This document shows positions 8,795-17,007 of a DNA stretch of 64,000 nt, piece after piece. The stretch is taken from NCBI RefSeq assembly GCF_012641405.1, contig NZ_JABAII010000014.1, forward strand, positions 115,394 through 179,393. Direction: 5' to 3'. The translations under genes and the position numbers were made by a program. The DNA is from Rhizobium sp. P40RR-XXII (GTDB lineage: Bacteria; Pseudomonadota; Alphaproteobacteria; Rhizobiales; Rhizobiaceae). How positions within the stretch are numbered: the first letter of the stretch is position 1; every line of letters starts with the position of its first letter. The notes below the pieces were generated by a model. The model had not been told where the DNA came from, did no database searches, and worked only from the letters and a program-made list of their open reading frames with translations.

Positions 8795-9277
8795 GTGCCA
8801 CGACAGATGAGCCAGAACGCGGCAAAGACGGAGCTGCTGGAAACGCCGATGCAGAATGCGGGAAGCATCGATTTCGAGGTGATCGAGCTGCTTTTCTTCG
8901 CCTACCGCGATTTCGTTTCGGATCCGGACCAGATTCTCGTCAAGAGCGGCTTCGGGCGTGCTCATCATCGCGTCGTTCATTTCGTTAACCGCGAACCCGG
9001 CATGACCGTTGCAGACCTTCTGGAAACATTGCAGATCACCAAACAGAGTTTGGCGCGGGTTCTCAAACAATTGATCGATTCGGGTTATATTCGGCAGGTC
9101 GCCGGTCCGAAGGATCGGCGACAGCGCAAGCTTTACCCCACGCGGGCCGGCCGCGATCTGGCTCTGGCGCTGGCCGAGCCGCAATCGCGCCGCATTGAAC
9201 GGGCATTCGAAGGCACGTCGGAAGCGACACGCGAAAGTGTGAAACGTTTCCTGCGGGAAATGCAGACCGAGAAGTGA
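8795..9277 (+). CDS. MarR-family regulator, PetP-like
   Basis: About 160 aa winged-helix regulator. The helix-turn-helix lies in MTVADLLETLQITKQSLARVLKQLIDSGYI and the wing in VAGPKDRRQRKLYPT (the usual D-x-R-R-x-x motif is DRRQRKL). GTG 8795 is preferred: AAGGA at 8781–8785 is 9 nt upstream; ATG 8765 is an alternative. It is followed by an OmpR-type response regulator, the same order as petP–petR of Rhodobacter capsulatus, where the pair controls cytochrome bc1 expression. Orthology is inferred from order and family; petABC also lies in this window, about 28 kb away. Confidence 0.8.
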   Translation: MPRQMSQNAAKTELLETPMQNAGSIDFEVIELLFFAYRDFVSDPDQILVKSGFGRAHHRVVHFVNREPGMTVADLLETLQITKQSLARVLKQLIDSGYIRQVAGPKDRRQRKLYPTRAGRDLALALAEPQSRRIERAFEGTSEATRESVKRFLREMQTEK

Positions 9278-9353
9278 CAGCATTCAGGCCGCGGGGGCCG
9301 GTGCGGAATACCTCATCGCAATCGATGGGTAGGACAGGATCGAGACGGATCGA

Positions 9354-10055
9354 ATGACGACAAAAACAGCAATCTCGGATGATGCAGCACATCTTCTCGT
9401 CGTGGACGACGATACGCGTATCCGCGCCCTCCTCAACCGCTACCTGATGGAGAAGGGTTTCCGGGTAACGGCTGCCGCCGACGGTGCCGAGGCCCGCCGC
9501 AAACTGGAAGGGCTCGATTTCGACCTCATCATCATGGATGTGATGATGCCCGGCGAATCCGGGATCACGCTGACATCGAGCCTGCGCGCCATCAAGAACA
9601 TTCCGATCATCATGCTGACCGCACTTGCCGAAGCCGACTCCCGCATAGCGGGCCTCGAAGCCGGCGCGGACGACTATCTGCCGAAGCCCTTCGATCCGCG
9701 CGAGCTGGTGCTGCGCATCAACAACATACTTCGGCGCAATACCCCCGCCGACTCCCCGAAGATCGAGCTTGTCATGTTCGGACCCTATACGTTTTCGCTG
9801 ACGCGCAAGGAGCTCAAGAAGGCAGCGGAACTCATCCGCCTGACCGACCGCGAACAGGAAATCATGCTGCTCTTCGCGAAGCGCGCCGGCGAGACGATCC
9901 CGCGTCATGAGCTGATCGGCAGCGATGCCGAAGTGGGCGAACGCACCATCGACGTGCAGATCAACAGGCTACGTCGCAAGATTGAAGACGATCCGGCCAA
10001 CCCTATCTGGCTGCAGACGGTGCGTGGCATAGGCTACCGCCTGAGCATAGACTGA
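9354..10055 (+). CDS. OmpR-type response regulator, PetR-like
   Basis: 233 aa. Receiver domain (residues 12–125) with acidic pocket VVDDD, phospho-acceptor D62 in IIMDVMMPG, Thr in MLTA and Lys in LPKPFD (K111). The C-terminal OmpR winged helix (about 135–232) ends in the usual TVRGIGYRL. It acts as a DNA-binding transcription factor activated by phosphorylation. The cognate kinase gene starts 23 bp downstream, so the two form one operon with the upstream MarR gene. The PetR assignment rests on gene order and is tentative. Confidence 0.87.
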   Translation: MTTKTAISDDAAHLLVVDDDTRIRALLNRYLMEKGFRVTAAADGAEARRKLEGLDFDLIIMDVMMPGESGITLTSSLRAIKNIPIIMLTALAEADSRIAGLEAGADDYLPKPFDPRELVLRINNILRRNTPADSPKIELVMFGPYTFSLTRKELKKAAELIRLTDREQEIMLLFAKRAGETIPRHELIGSDAEVGERTIDVQINRLRRKIEDDPANPIWLQTVRGIGYRLSID

Positions 10056-10077
10056 GATCGGCTCGCGGGACCAGGTG

Positions 10078-11460
10078 ATGGTGACTTTCGATTCGATCAG
10101 GCGCGACCAGGACCACACGCCCTCCAACGGGCTCCGGTGGCTGACACGCTGGCTGCGCCGGTATGTTCTGCCGACCGGCCTCTATGCTCGCTCGCTGCTG
10201 ATCTTCATCCTGCCGATGATCATCCTGCAGGCAGTCGTGACCGTCGTCTTCATGGAACGCCACTGGCAGATGGTGACGCAGCGGCTGTCGATGGCGACCA
10301 CCCGCGACATCGCCGCCATCATCGCGATAATCGAGACCTATCCGCAGGATGCCGATTATTCGGCCGTTACCCAGATGGCGCGTCAGAAGCTCGACCTCGC
10401 CATTTCGATCGAGCCGGGTGGTGAGCTGCCGCGGCCCGGCGAGAAGCCCTTCTTTTCGATCCTCGACGGCATTCTGAGCGATGAGATCCGCGATCAGATC
10501 AACCTGCCCTTCTGGATCGACACCGTCGGCAACTCCAGCCTGGTCGAGATCCGCATCAAACTGCCCGACAAGGTGCTGCGCGTCTTCGCCAAGCGCAGCC
10601 AGACCTATGCCTCCAACACTCACATCTTCATTCTGTGGATGGTCGGCACCTCGCTGGTGCTGATCGGCATCGCCGTGCTCTTCCTGCGCGGCCAGATCCG
10701 CCCGATCCTGGCGCTGGCTCAGGCCGCGGAAAGCTTCGGCAAGGGACAGCGGCTGGAAAACTATTCCCCCCGTGGCGCTGACGAGATACGCCGTGCCGGC
10801 CTCGCCTTCATCCTGATGCGCGAGCGTATCGAACGGCAGATCGAGCAGCGCACGGCGATGCTCTCCGGCGTCAGTCATGACCTGCGAACGGTTCTGACCC
10901 GTTTCAAGCTTCAGCTTGCTCTTGTCGGCGACAATCCCGATCTTGTCGGTCTCGGCGAGGACGTCGAGGACATGCAGAGCATGCTCGAGGGCTATATGGC
11001 CTTCGCCCGCGGCGAAGCGGAGGAAGATGTCGGCCAGTTCAAGCTCAGCGACATCCTTGAAAAGGTCCGGCAGGATTTCACGCTGCATGGCAAATCCATG
11101 AGCTTCTCGATCGACGGCGACGACGAGATCTCCGTCCGGCCCAATGCCTTTACGCGGCTGGTGACCAATCTCGCCACCAACGCCCGCCGCTATGCCAACA
11201 GCCTCCGCGTCGAGGCCCGCCACAGCGCCAAATGGCTGACGATCGTCTTCGATGATGACGGACCCGGCATCCCCGTCGAAGCGCGCGACGATGTTTTCAA
11301 GCCGTTCTTCCGGCTGGATACAGCGCGCAACCTCGACAAATCCGGCACGGGCCTCGGCCTTGCCATCGCGCGCGACATAGCCCGCAGCCATGGCGGCAAC
11401 GTCACGCTCGGCGACAGCCCGCTCGGCGGCCTGCGTGCCACCATCCGCATTCCTGCGTGA
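10078..11460 (+). CDS. Sensor histidine kinase, EnvZ-like
   Basis: About 460 aa inner-membrane kinase. TM1 is near residues 38–58, a periplasmic sensor loop spans 60–180, and TM2 (IFILWMVGTSLVLIGIAVLFL) lies near 183–203. A HAMP linker begins RGQIRPILAL. The phospho-acceptor is H267 in SGVSHDLRTVLTRFKL; the usual Pro after RT is Val here. The ATPase domain has N box (VTNLATNARRYA), G1 (DDDGPGIP) and G2 (GTGLGLAIA). Starts GTG 10075 and ATG 10078 are both possible. Likely phosphorylates the adjacent regulator; signal unknown. Confidence 0.87.
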   Translation: MVTFDSIRRDQDHTPSNGLRWLTRWLRRYVLPTGLYARSLLIFILPMIILQAVVTVVFMERHWQMVTQRLSMATTRDIAAIIAIIETYPQDADYSAVTQMARQKLDLAISIEPGGELPRPGEKPFFSILDGILSDEIRDQINLPFWIDTVGNSSLVEIRIKLPDKVLRVFAKRSQTYASNTHIFILWMVGTSLVLIGIAVLFLRGQIRPILALAQAAESFGKGQRLENYSPRGADEIRRAGLAFILMRERIERQIEQRTAMLSGVSHDLRTVLTRFKLQLALVGDNPDLVGLGEDVEDMQSMLEGYMAFARGEAEEDVGQFKLSDILEKVRQDFTLHGKSMSFSIDGDDEISVRPNAFTRLVTNLATNARRYANSLRVEARHSAKWLTIVFDDDGPGIPVEARDDVFKPFFRLDTARNLDKSGTGLGLAIARDIARSHGGNVTLGDSPLGGLRATIRIPA

Positions 11461-11473
11461 GGGGAGACATCTG

Positions 11474-12055
11474 ATGCCGATCGATATTGATGGCATGCAT
11501 TGGCTGAACGCGCCGCCGCTGTGGGAAATGAACCAGGGCCGGCTGTTCGTCCGTTCCGGCAACAAGACCGATTTCTGGCAGGAAACCTATTATGGCTTCC
11601 ATCGCGACAACGGCCATTTTCTCGGAATGCCTCGCCGCGGCGATTTCACCGCCGAAGTAACGTTCATCGGACATTATCGAGAGCTTTACGACCAGGCGGG
11701 GCTGATGGTCCGCCACGACGCCAGGCATTGGATGAAATGCGGGATCGAATATACCGACGGCGCCAGGCATTTCAGCGTCGTCGTCACCAATGGCAATTCC
11801 GACTGGTCCGCTTTCCGGCTGGATCACGACTTCGATGCCATGTCCGCGCGGGTCACCCGCAACGGAGACGCCCTCTTCATCCAGTATCGCACCGACCGTA
11901 TGAGCGAATGGCGAATGGCGAGACTCGCCTGGTTCGATCCGACACTGGAGGATGTATTGGTCGGCCCGGCCTTCTGTTCCCCTCAGCGGGAGGGCTTCGA
12001 GGCGGAATTTCTCGATTTCAGCCTGACCGATCCTGTATCAAGAGATATTCACTAA
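11474..12055 (+). CDS. DUF1349 domain protein (LamG/xylosidase-regulator-like)
   Basis: 193 aa beta-rich protein covering one DUF1349 domain. Recognisable blocks are the N-terminal WLNAPPLWE, the YDQAGLMVRHDARHWMKCGIEY core and the C-terminal GPAFCSPQREGFEAEF. Members resemble the C-terminal module of yeast Regulation-of-Enolase protein and concanavalin-like folds, suggesting carbohydrate binding, but no activity is established. ATG 11474 has GGGGAG at 11461–11466 and sits 13 nt after the kinase stop, so it may be the last gene of the kinase operon. Confidence 0.8.
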   Translation: MPIDIDGMHWLNAPPLWEMNQGRLFVRSGNKTDFWQETYYGFHRDNGHFLGMPRRGDFTAEVTFIGHYRELYDQAGLMVRHDARHWMKCGIEYTDGARHFSVVVTNGNSDWSAFRLDHDFDAMSARVTRNGDALFIQYRTDRMSEWRMARLAWFDPTLEDVLVGPAFCSPQREGFEAEFLDFSLTDPVSRDIH

Positions 12056-12091
12056 GTCTGCTTTCCCCGCGATCGTGAAAGGGGGGGGCAC

Positions 12092-12433
12092 TCACATCAA
12101 CCTTTTGCCGTTCGGCACCGGTTGGGTCACCGCGGCAAGAACGATCGCTCCCGCCTCATCCTCGAAGCCGAGGGTCAGCACTTCGGAACGCACCGGCCCG
12201 ATCTGGCGGGGCGGAAAATTGACAACGGCCAGTACTTGCCGTCCGACAAGAGTTTCGGGCGTATAATGCACGGTGATCTGGGCGGAGGAACGCTTGATGC
12301 CGATCTCCGGCCCGAAATCGATCCTAAGCTTGAAGGCGGGCTTGCGCGCTTCCGGAAAGGGCTCCGCTTCGATAATTGTTCCGACACGGATATCCACCCG
12401 TTCGAAATCGCCATAGGTGATCTCTTCCGTCAT
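12092..12433 (-). CDS. csaA: tRNA-binding protein CsaA
   Basis: 113 aa OB-fold protein, homodimeric in the family, binding tRNA and showing secretion-chaperone activity in Bacillus. Hallmarks: FERVDIRVGTIIEAEPFPEA at the N-terminus, the KLRIDFGPEIGIKRSSAQI strand pair and C-terminal TQPVPNGKRLM. Length is exactly the family's. It follows proC on the same strand, with a strong hairpin between, so it probably has its own promoter. Confidence 0.92.
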   Translation of the reverse strand: MTEEITYGDFERVDIRVGTIIEAEPFPEARKPAFKLRIDFGPEIGIKRSSAQITVHYTPETLVGRQVLAVVNFPPRQIGPVRSEVLTLGFEDEAGAIVLAAVTQPVPNGKRLM

Positions 12434-12458
12434 GCCCTGCCCTTTATCGAAAATTTGG

Positions 12459-12493
12459 AAGGGCTCAGCGTTTCATGGAATCGCTGAGCCCTT
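12459..12493 (-). terminator. Hairpin between proC and csaA
   Basis: Perfect 12-bp stem AAGGGCTCAGCG / CGCTGAGCCCTT with an 11-nt loop, placed downstream of proC and upstream of csaA. Reading leftward, the 3' side is CCAAATTTT; a terminator is likely but the T-tract is displaced. Confidence 0.6.
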
Positions 12494-12555
12494 CTTCTCT
12501 TTACTTTCACGCAAATCCGGACGGAAAACCTTCGTGCGCTTTTCCTGAAATTGAT

Positions 12556-13395
12556 TTAGCCAGCCAGTTCCTGTGCCCGCTTGCGTGCCGCTTCCAGGGC
12601 CGCATCGAACAATGGCTGCATGCCATCTTCCGCCATCAGCACGCCGAGCGCCGCAGCGGTCGTCCCGCCGGGAGACGTCACGTTCTGGCGCAGGCGCGAG
12701 GCGTCGTCGGGAGACTGGTGCAGCAATTCACCAGCCCCCGCGACGGTTTCCCGTGCAAGCCGCATGGCGAGGTCCGCCTGCAGGCCGAGCTTCCGGCCCG
12801 CCTCCGCCATGCATTCGACGAGATAGAAAACATAGGCAGGCCCGCTGCCCGAAACCGCAGTCACCGAGTCGATGTCGGCCTCGTCAGGCACCCATTCGAC
12901 CGGGCCGGACACTTTCAACAGGTTGTGGACTAGCTGCCGCTGGCGATCGCTCACGCCAGCATTCGCGAAAGCCCCGGTCACGCCACGTCCGACCATGGCG
13001 GGCATATTCGGCATGGCTCGCACCATCGCCGCCTGTCCCAGGTGCTGTTGAAGCGAGGAGAGCGTCTTGCCGGCGGCAATGGAGACAACGACGGTTCCCT
13101 CGCCCACTAGAGACTTGAGCGGCGGCAGAACCGCATCCATGAGCTGGGGTTTGACGGCGATGAAAAGAACACCGGCCGTCACGCCGGCGGGAGCTTCGGT
13201 GACGTGGCTGGCACCAGCATCCGCGATCATTTTCCGCATCGCCTCTGCCGGATTGGGATCGACGACGATGACCGACGATCCCGGCACACCATTCTTCAGC
13301 CATCCCGTCAGCAGCGCGCCACCCATATTCCCCGCGCCGATCAGCATGATCGGCCCGGAGGATACCAATGCGTTGGCGGATTGTTGACCTGTCAT
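12556..13395 (-). CDS. proC: Pyrroline-5-carboxylate reductase
   Basis: 279 aa; last step of proline synthesis, NAD(P)H-dependent reduction of P5C. Rossmann motif MLIGAGNMGGALLTGWL opens the protein, followed by FIAVKPQ, RAMPNMPA and the C-terminal family signature region around GSGPAYVF and NVTSPGGTTAAAL. Start at ATG 13395 (MTGQQSAN) lies one base past the stop of the YbjN-like gene, so the two are translationally coupled; the frame extends upstream but only through the neighbour's coding sequence. Confidence 0.94.
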   Translation of the reverse strand: MTGQQSANALVSSGPIMLIGAGNMGGALLTGWLKNGVPGSSVIVVDPNPAEAMRKMIADAGASHVTEAPAGVTAGVLFIAVKPQLMDAVLPPLKSLVGEGTVVVSIAAGKTLSSLQQHLGQAAMVRAMPNMPAMVGRGVTGAFANAGVSDRQRQLVHNLLKVSGPVEWVPDEADIDSVTAVSGSGPAYVFYLVECMAEAGRKLGLQADLAMRLARETVAGAGELLHQSPDDASRLRQNVTSPGGTTAAALGVLMAEDGMQPLFDAALEAARKRAQELAG

Positions 13396-13396
13396 C

Positions 13397-13897
13397 TCAC
13401 GCTTCGCCCACCGTTTCGAAGAGCACGGCTTCCATGGCGCGGTTCGCATCGAGCCCGGACCATACTACGAATTGGAAAGCCTGATAGTATGCCTCGCAGG
13501 TGTCAAGCGCGTTGGAAAGCAGCACTTCCACTTGCCGGTTGGTGGGCTCGGCCCCGCCGGACAGCAGCAGCGACTGCCGGAAGATGACGATATCTTCCTG
13601 CCGCCATAGATCGAAATGGCCCATCAGCACCTGCCCGTTGATGCAGGACAGGAGCTTGATCACCTCGTTGACGCGCGGATCCGGAACCTTGACATCGAAT
13701 GCGCAGGCTATGTGCAGCGCCTCGAACTCCTCCATCCAGGAGAATGAGACATGATAATCGGTCCATCGCCCTTCGACGGTCATGGCGATTTCATCCTCGC
13801 CCGACCGCTCGAACGACCAGTCGTTATTGGCAGCAACGAACTCGATCATGTCGACCGGATTCGATTGTCGTTCGACTTCCATTTCCATAAGGCTCAT
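13397..13897 (-). CDS. YbjN domain protein
   Basis: 166 aa protein with one YbjN (sensory transduction regulator-like) domain, a tandem of type III secretion chaperone-like folds. Conserved blocks: NDWSFERSGEDEIAMTVEGRW, FDVKVPDPRVNEVIKLLSCIN and ALDTCEAYYQAFQFVV. ATG 13897 (MSLMEMEVE) has AGAAGG upstream. Gene pairing ybjN–proC is common in Rhizobiales. Biochemical role unknown; E. coli YbjN affects motility and stress, which need not apply. Confidence 0.85.
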   Translation of the reverse strand: MSLMEMEVERQSNPVDMIEFVAANNDWSFERSGEDEIAMTVEGRWTDYHVSFSWMEEFEALHIACAFDVKVPDPRVNEVIKLLSCINGQVLMGHFDLWRQEDIVIFRQSLLLSGGAEPTNRQVEVLLSNALDTCEAYYQAFQFVVWSGLDANRAMEAVLFETVGEA

Positions 13898-14287
13898 GCA
13901 GCACCTTCTTGACCGGAACGATTGCAGTTTTCCCGTGACCCAACACTGAAAGAACGCAAACAGTTTTACTCCGGAAACACATTCGGGATGATGTTGAACG
14001 GTTGCCAGACTAACGCTTCCAGCATGCCCGGGGCTTACCAAGTCCGTTTCGAATCATCATTTAAAATCAGTGTATAGCGGCATGCCCGGCATGCCAGCCC
14101 CTGAGCGGCGATTTTGGAAACGGCACTGTGGAAAGCTCTTCTGACGCCTATTCAGAAGGGAGTCATAACCGACTCTGGCGATTGGCTTTTTTGCCTATGT
14201 CCACAAGTGGAAAAACAGACGGAAATTTTCATAGGAAAAAGGTGCGGCAAGCGGGTGCCGCACCGGTCTACAAGCTGAAGGTCGGAC
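13898..14287. other. Intergenic region between ybjN-like and ubiK
   Basis: About 390 bp, no gene. The left side must hold the ybjN–proC promoter (minus strand); the right side holds the ubiK terminator at 14234–14264. Confidence 0.55.
14234..14264 (-). terminator. Intrinsic terminator of ubiK
   Basis: GGTGCGGCA / TGCCGCACC hairpin; on the minus strand it is followed by a T-tract (AGGAAAAA on the plus strand at 14233–14240). Confidence 0.8.
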
Positions 14288-14548
14288 TTATTTGCCCTTC
14301 GAAGCGAGTTTGGCTTCCAGCGCTTCGATTCTCGCGAGCAACGCCTCGTTCTCATCGCGCGCCTTGATCGCCATTTCGCGAACGGCCTCGAACTCCTCGC
14401 GCTTGACGATATCCATGCTGTTCAGCCACCGCTCCGCATGGGCATTGAAGGCCGTCTCTATCTCGCGGCGCACGCCCTGGGCAGCACCGGCGGCATCTGT
14501 CATCAGCTTGGCGAATTCATCCAAGATTCGGTTCGGTCCAGTGCTCAT
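14288..14548 (-). CDS. ubiK: Ubiquinone biosynthesis accessory factor UbiK (BMFP)
   Basis: 86 aa soluble helical protein of the BMFP/YqiC family. An N-terminal amphipathic part (NRILDEFAKLMTDAAGAAQG) is followed by a C-terminal coiled coil (ENEALLARIEALEAKLASK) that trimerises in the Brucella homologue. UbiK assists UbiJ and the late ubiquinone enzymes under air in enterobacteria; in rhizobia this role is inferred. ATG 14548 (MSTGPNRI) is preferred over the upstream ATG 14578 because it has AAGGAGA in front. Confidence 0.88.
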   Translation of the reverse strand: MSTGPNRILDEFAKLMTDAAGAAQGVRREIETAFNAHAERWLNSMDIVKREEFEAVREMAIKARDENEALLARIEALEAKLASKGK

Positions 14549-14747
14549 GGCAATCTCCTTGCGGCCGTCGGCCCTCAACGGTCAGGCATCGATACGGGCC
14601 AGATAGTGCTGAGGTAAGATTTCCAAGGGGCCGATGCAAGCAAATTGAGATAGGACGGGACAACGCAGCTTCGGATCACGGACGCCGCAACAAACGACTT
14701 GACCGATTCAGTGGCGAACGCCATGTTCCGCGCACATTTGGATACTT

Positions 14748-14793
14748 AGCATGATCCTGTTCCGAAATGGCACGGTGCTATCGGGAACATGCT
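14748..14793. repeat. Dispersed rhizobial palindrome (GCATGATCC…GGGAACATGC)
   Basis: Inverted repeat AGCATGATCCTGTTCCGA … TCGGGAACATGCT. This type of palindrome, starting AGCATGATCC and ending in a GGGA-CATGC arm, is scattered through rhizobial intergenic DNA. It covers the ATG at 14767, which argues that this ATG is not the lgt start. Confidence 0.6.
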
Positions 14794-14811
14794 GCAACGG
14801 GCCTGACGATC

Positions 14812-15699
14812 TTGCTGACATCCGCCAATCTCGCCGCAATCCTGCCTTTTCCGGATATCGATCCGATCGCCGTTTCTCTCGGCCCGATTTCAGTCCATTG
14901 GTACGGGCTTGCCTATGTCGCGGGCATTCTGCTCGGCTGGCTCTATGCAAGGCGGCTGGTCGATAACGGCAGGCTCTGGCTCAACGATACCGCGCCCATG
15001 ACGCGTCAGCATCTGGACGATTTCATCCTGTGGGTCGCCTTCGGCATCGTTCTCGGCGGCCGCATAGGCTACATCCTGTTCTACGATCTCGGGCCTGTGC
15101 TCGCCAATCCCATCCGCGCCATCCAGGTCTGGAACGGCGGCATGTCCTTCCACGGTGGATTAATAGGCACGACCATCGCCATGATTTTGTTCGCAAGGCG
15201 CAACAAGATTCCAGTTTGGAGCCTGTTCGATATCGTCGCCGCCGTCGCGCCGATCGGGCTTTTCTTCGGCCGCATCGCCAACTTCATCAACGGCGAGCTA
15301 TGGGGCCGCGTCACCGACGTGCCCTGGGCGATGGTATTCTGCAGCCCGCATGTGATCGCCGCCCATAACGGCGTCTGCCCCGCAGGTCCCGACCCGCGCC
15401 ACCCGAGCCAGCTTTATGAAGCCGGCATCGAAGGCATCATTCTCTTCCTGGTTCTCTTTGCCCTCACGCGCTGGATGCTGGCGTTGAAGAAACCGGGCAT
15501 GGTCAGCGGTATTTTTATCATCGGCTACGCTTTCTCGCGTATTTTTGTCGAATTCTTCCGTCAGCCTGATGAGCAGCTCGGCTATTTGCTCGGCACGGAC
15601 TGGCTGACGATGGGCATGGTACTGTCGCTTCCGATGGGCGCCATCGGCCTTTGGGTCGTGATCCGCGCCCGTCAGGCGGCGGCCGGGCAGATGGCGTGA
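14812..15699 (+). CDS. lgt: Prolipoprotein diacylglyceryl transferase
   Basis: About 295 aa inner-membrane enzyme that moves diacylglycerol from phosphatidylglycerol to the lipobox Cys of prolipoproteins. Seven hydrophobic helices; essential motifs GGRIGYILFYD, the HGGLIG loop and the Lgt signature GRIANFINGELWGR are all present. TTG 14812 (LTSANLAAILPFPDIDP) matches rhizobial N-termini better than ATG 14767, which lies inside a repetitive palindrome. lgt–midA–pgeF is a recurring alphaproteobacterial cluster. Confidence 0.9.
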   Translation: MLTSANLAAILPFPDIDPIAVSLGPISVHWYGLAYVAGILLGWLYARRLVDNGRLWLNDTAPMTRQHLDDFILWVAFGIVLGGRIGYILFYDLGPVLANPIRAIQVWNGGMSFHGGLIGTTIAMILFARRNKIPVWSLFDIVAAVAPIGLFFGRIANFINGELWGRVTDVPWAMVFCSPHVIAAHNGVCPAGPDPRHPSQLYEAGIEGIILFLVLFALTRWMLALKKPGMVSGIFIIGYAFSRIFVEFFRQPDEQLGYLLGTDWLTMGMVLSLPMGAIGLWVVIRARQAAAGQMA

Positions 15700-15775
15700 G
15701 GTGGGGTTAATATCGCGTGGTCTTTTCAAAAGAGGCTCCCAGCCTGTCAGGGCCACGCATTAGCGAAAGCAAAGA

Positions 15776-16873
15776 ATGACGACGGCGCTCGGGGAAAAAA
15801 TCAAAGCCATCATCCGCACCAACGGGCCATTGAGCATCACGGATTATTTTTCGCTGTGCCTCGCCGATCCGGTGCATGGTTATTACAAGACACGTGAACC
15901 CTTCGGCCAGTCCGGCGACTTCGTCACCGCACCCGAAATCAGCCAGCTTTTCGGCGAGATGATCGGCGTCTTCATGGTGCACGCCTGGCAACGGCACGGA
16001 ACGCCGGCCGATGTGCGCCTCGTCGAAATCGGCCCTGGCCGCGGCACGATGATGTCGGACATGCTGCGCGTCATCGGTAAGCTCGCGCCGCCGCTCCATG
16101 AAGCAATGACGGTGCATCTCGTCGAAACCAGCGAGCGGCTGCAGGGCTTCCAGCGGCAGACCCTCGAAGCCTATGGCGCAAAAATCTCTTGGCATTCGGA
16201 TTTCGGCGAAGTTCCAAAGGGCTTCACGCTGATTGCCGCCAACGAACTCTTCGATGCCATTCCGATCCGTCAGTTCGTTCGCACCGCCAATGGCTTCCGC
16301 GAGCGCACCGTCGGCCTCGACGTCAACGACGAACTGACCTTCACGACGGGCGTCGCCGCGCTCGATCCCGCGCTTCTTCCGGAAGGCGGACTTCCACCGA
16401 TCGGCGCTGTGTTCGAGATTGCACCTGCCCGCCAGGCCGTCATGACAACGATCTGCGACCGGCTGGCGGCTCACGGCGGCACGGCACTAGCCATCGACTA
16501 CGGCCACATGGCGACCAGCTTCGGCGACACGCTGCAGGCCGTGCGCATGCATGAATACGACCCTCCGCTGGAACATCCCGGCGAGGCGGATCTCACCAGC
16601 CATGTCGATTTCCAGCACCTGGCACAAACCGCGCTCGCCTCCGGCCTGCACATCAACGGCTGCTGTCACCAGGGCGATTTCCTGGTCGGGCTCGGTCTGC
16701 TGGACCGTGCGGCCGCCCTCGGCCGGGATCAGGATGCGGCAACGCAGGAAGGCATCCGCATCGCTGTGGAGAGGCTCGCAGGCGCAGGCGAAGGCAAGAT
16801 GGGAGAGCTTTTCAAGGTGCTGGCCGTTTCCAGCCCGGCGATCGACCTCCTGCCCTTTCGCCCTGTCGGCTGA
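15776..16873 (+). CDS. MidA/NDUFAF7-family SAM-dependent arginine methyltransferase
   Basis: 365 aa class I methyltransferase of the DUF185/MidA family. Diagnostic features: DYFSLCLADPVHGYYKTR near the N-terminus, GDFVTAPEISQLFGEMIG, the SAM-binding motif LVEIGPGRGTMM, and ANELFDAIPI (motif II). Eukaryotic NDUFAF7 symmetrically dimethylates an arginine of complex I subunit NDUFS2; a role in respiratory complex I assembly here is inferred. Sits between lgt and pgeF on the same strand. Confidence 0.88.
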   Translation: MTTALGEKIKAIIRTNGPLSITDYFSLCLADPVHGYYKTREPFGQSGDFVTAPEISQLFGEMIGVFMVHAWQRHGTPADVRLVEIGPGRGTMMSDMLRVIGKLAPPLHEAMTVHLVETSERLQGFQRQTLEAYGAKISWHSDFGEVPKGFTLIAANELFDAIPIRQFVRTANGFRERTVGLDVNDELTFTTGVAALDPALLPEGGLPPIGAVFEIAPARQAVMTTICDRLAAHGGTALAIDYGHMATSFGDTLQAVRMHEYDPPLEHPGEADLTSHVDFQHLAQTALASGLHINGCCHQGDFLVGLGLLDRAAALGRDQDAATQEGIRIAVERLAGAGEGKMGELFKVLAVSSPAIDLLPFRPVG

Positions 16874-17007
16874 AACCGGACCATTGATCCCGTGGATTGA
16901 CAGTGCGCGCCGGGCTGGGCCAACATCCCGGCAAGATCGAACTGCTTCGCCGCGGCTGCGTTATGTCAAGCACGACCGGCCAAACCAGATATCAAGGGAT
17001 GTTTTAG

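Noticed and set aside
10003..11565. 520-aa minus-strand frame
   Set aside because: Antisense of the histidine kinase; His/Asp-rich shadow composition.
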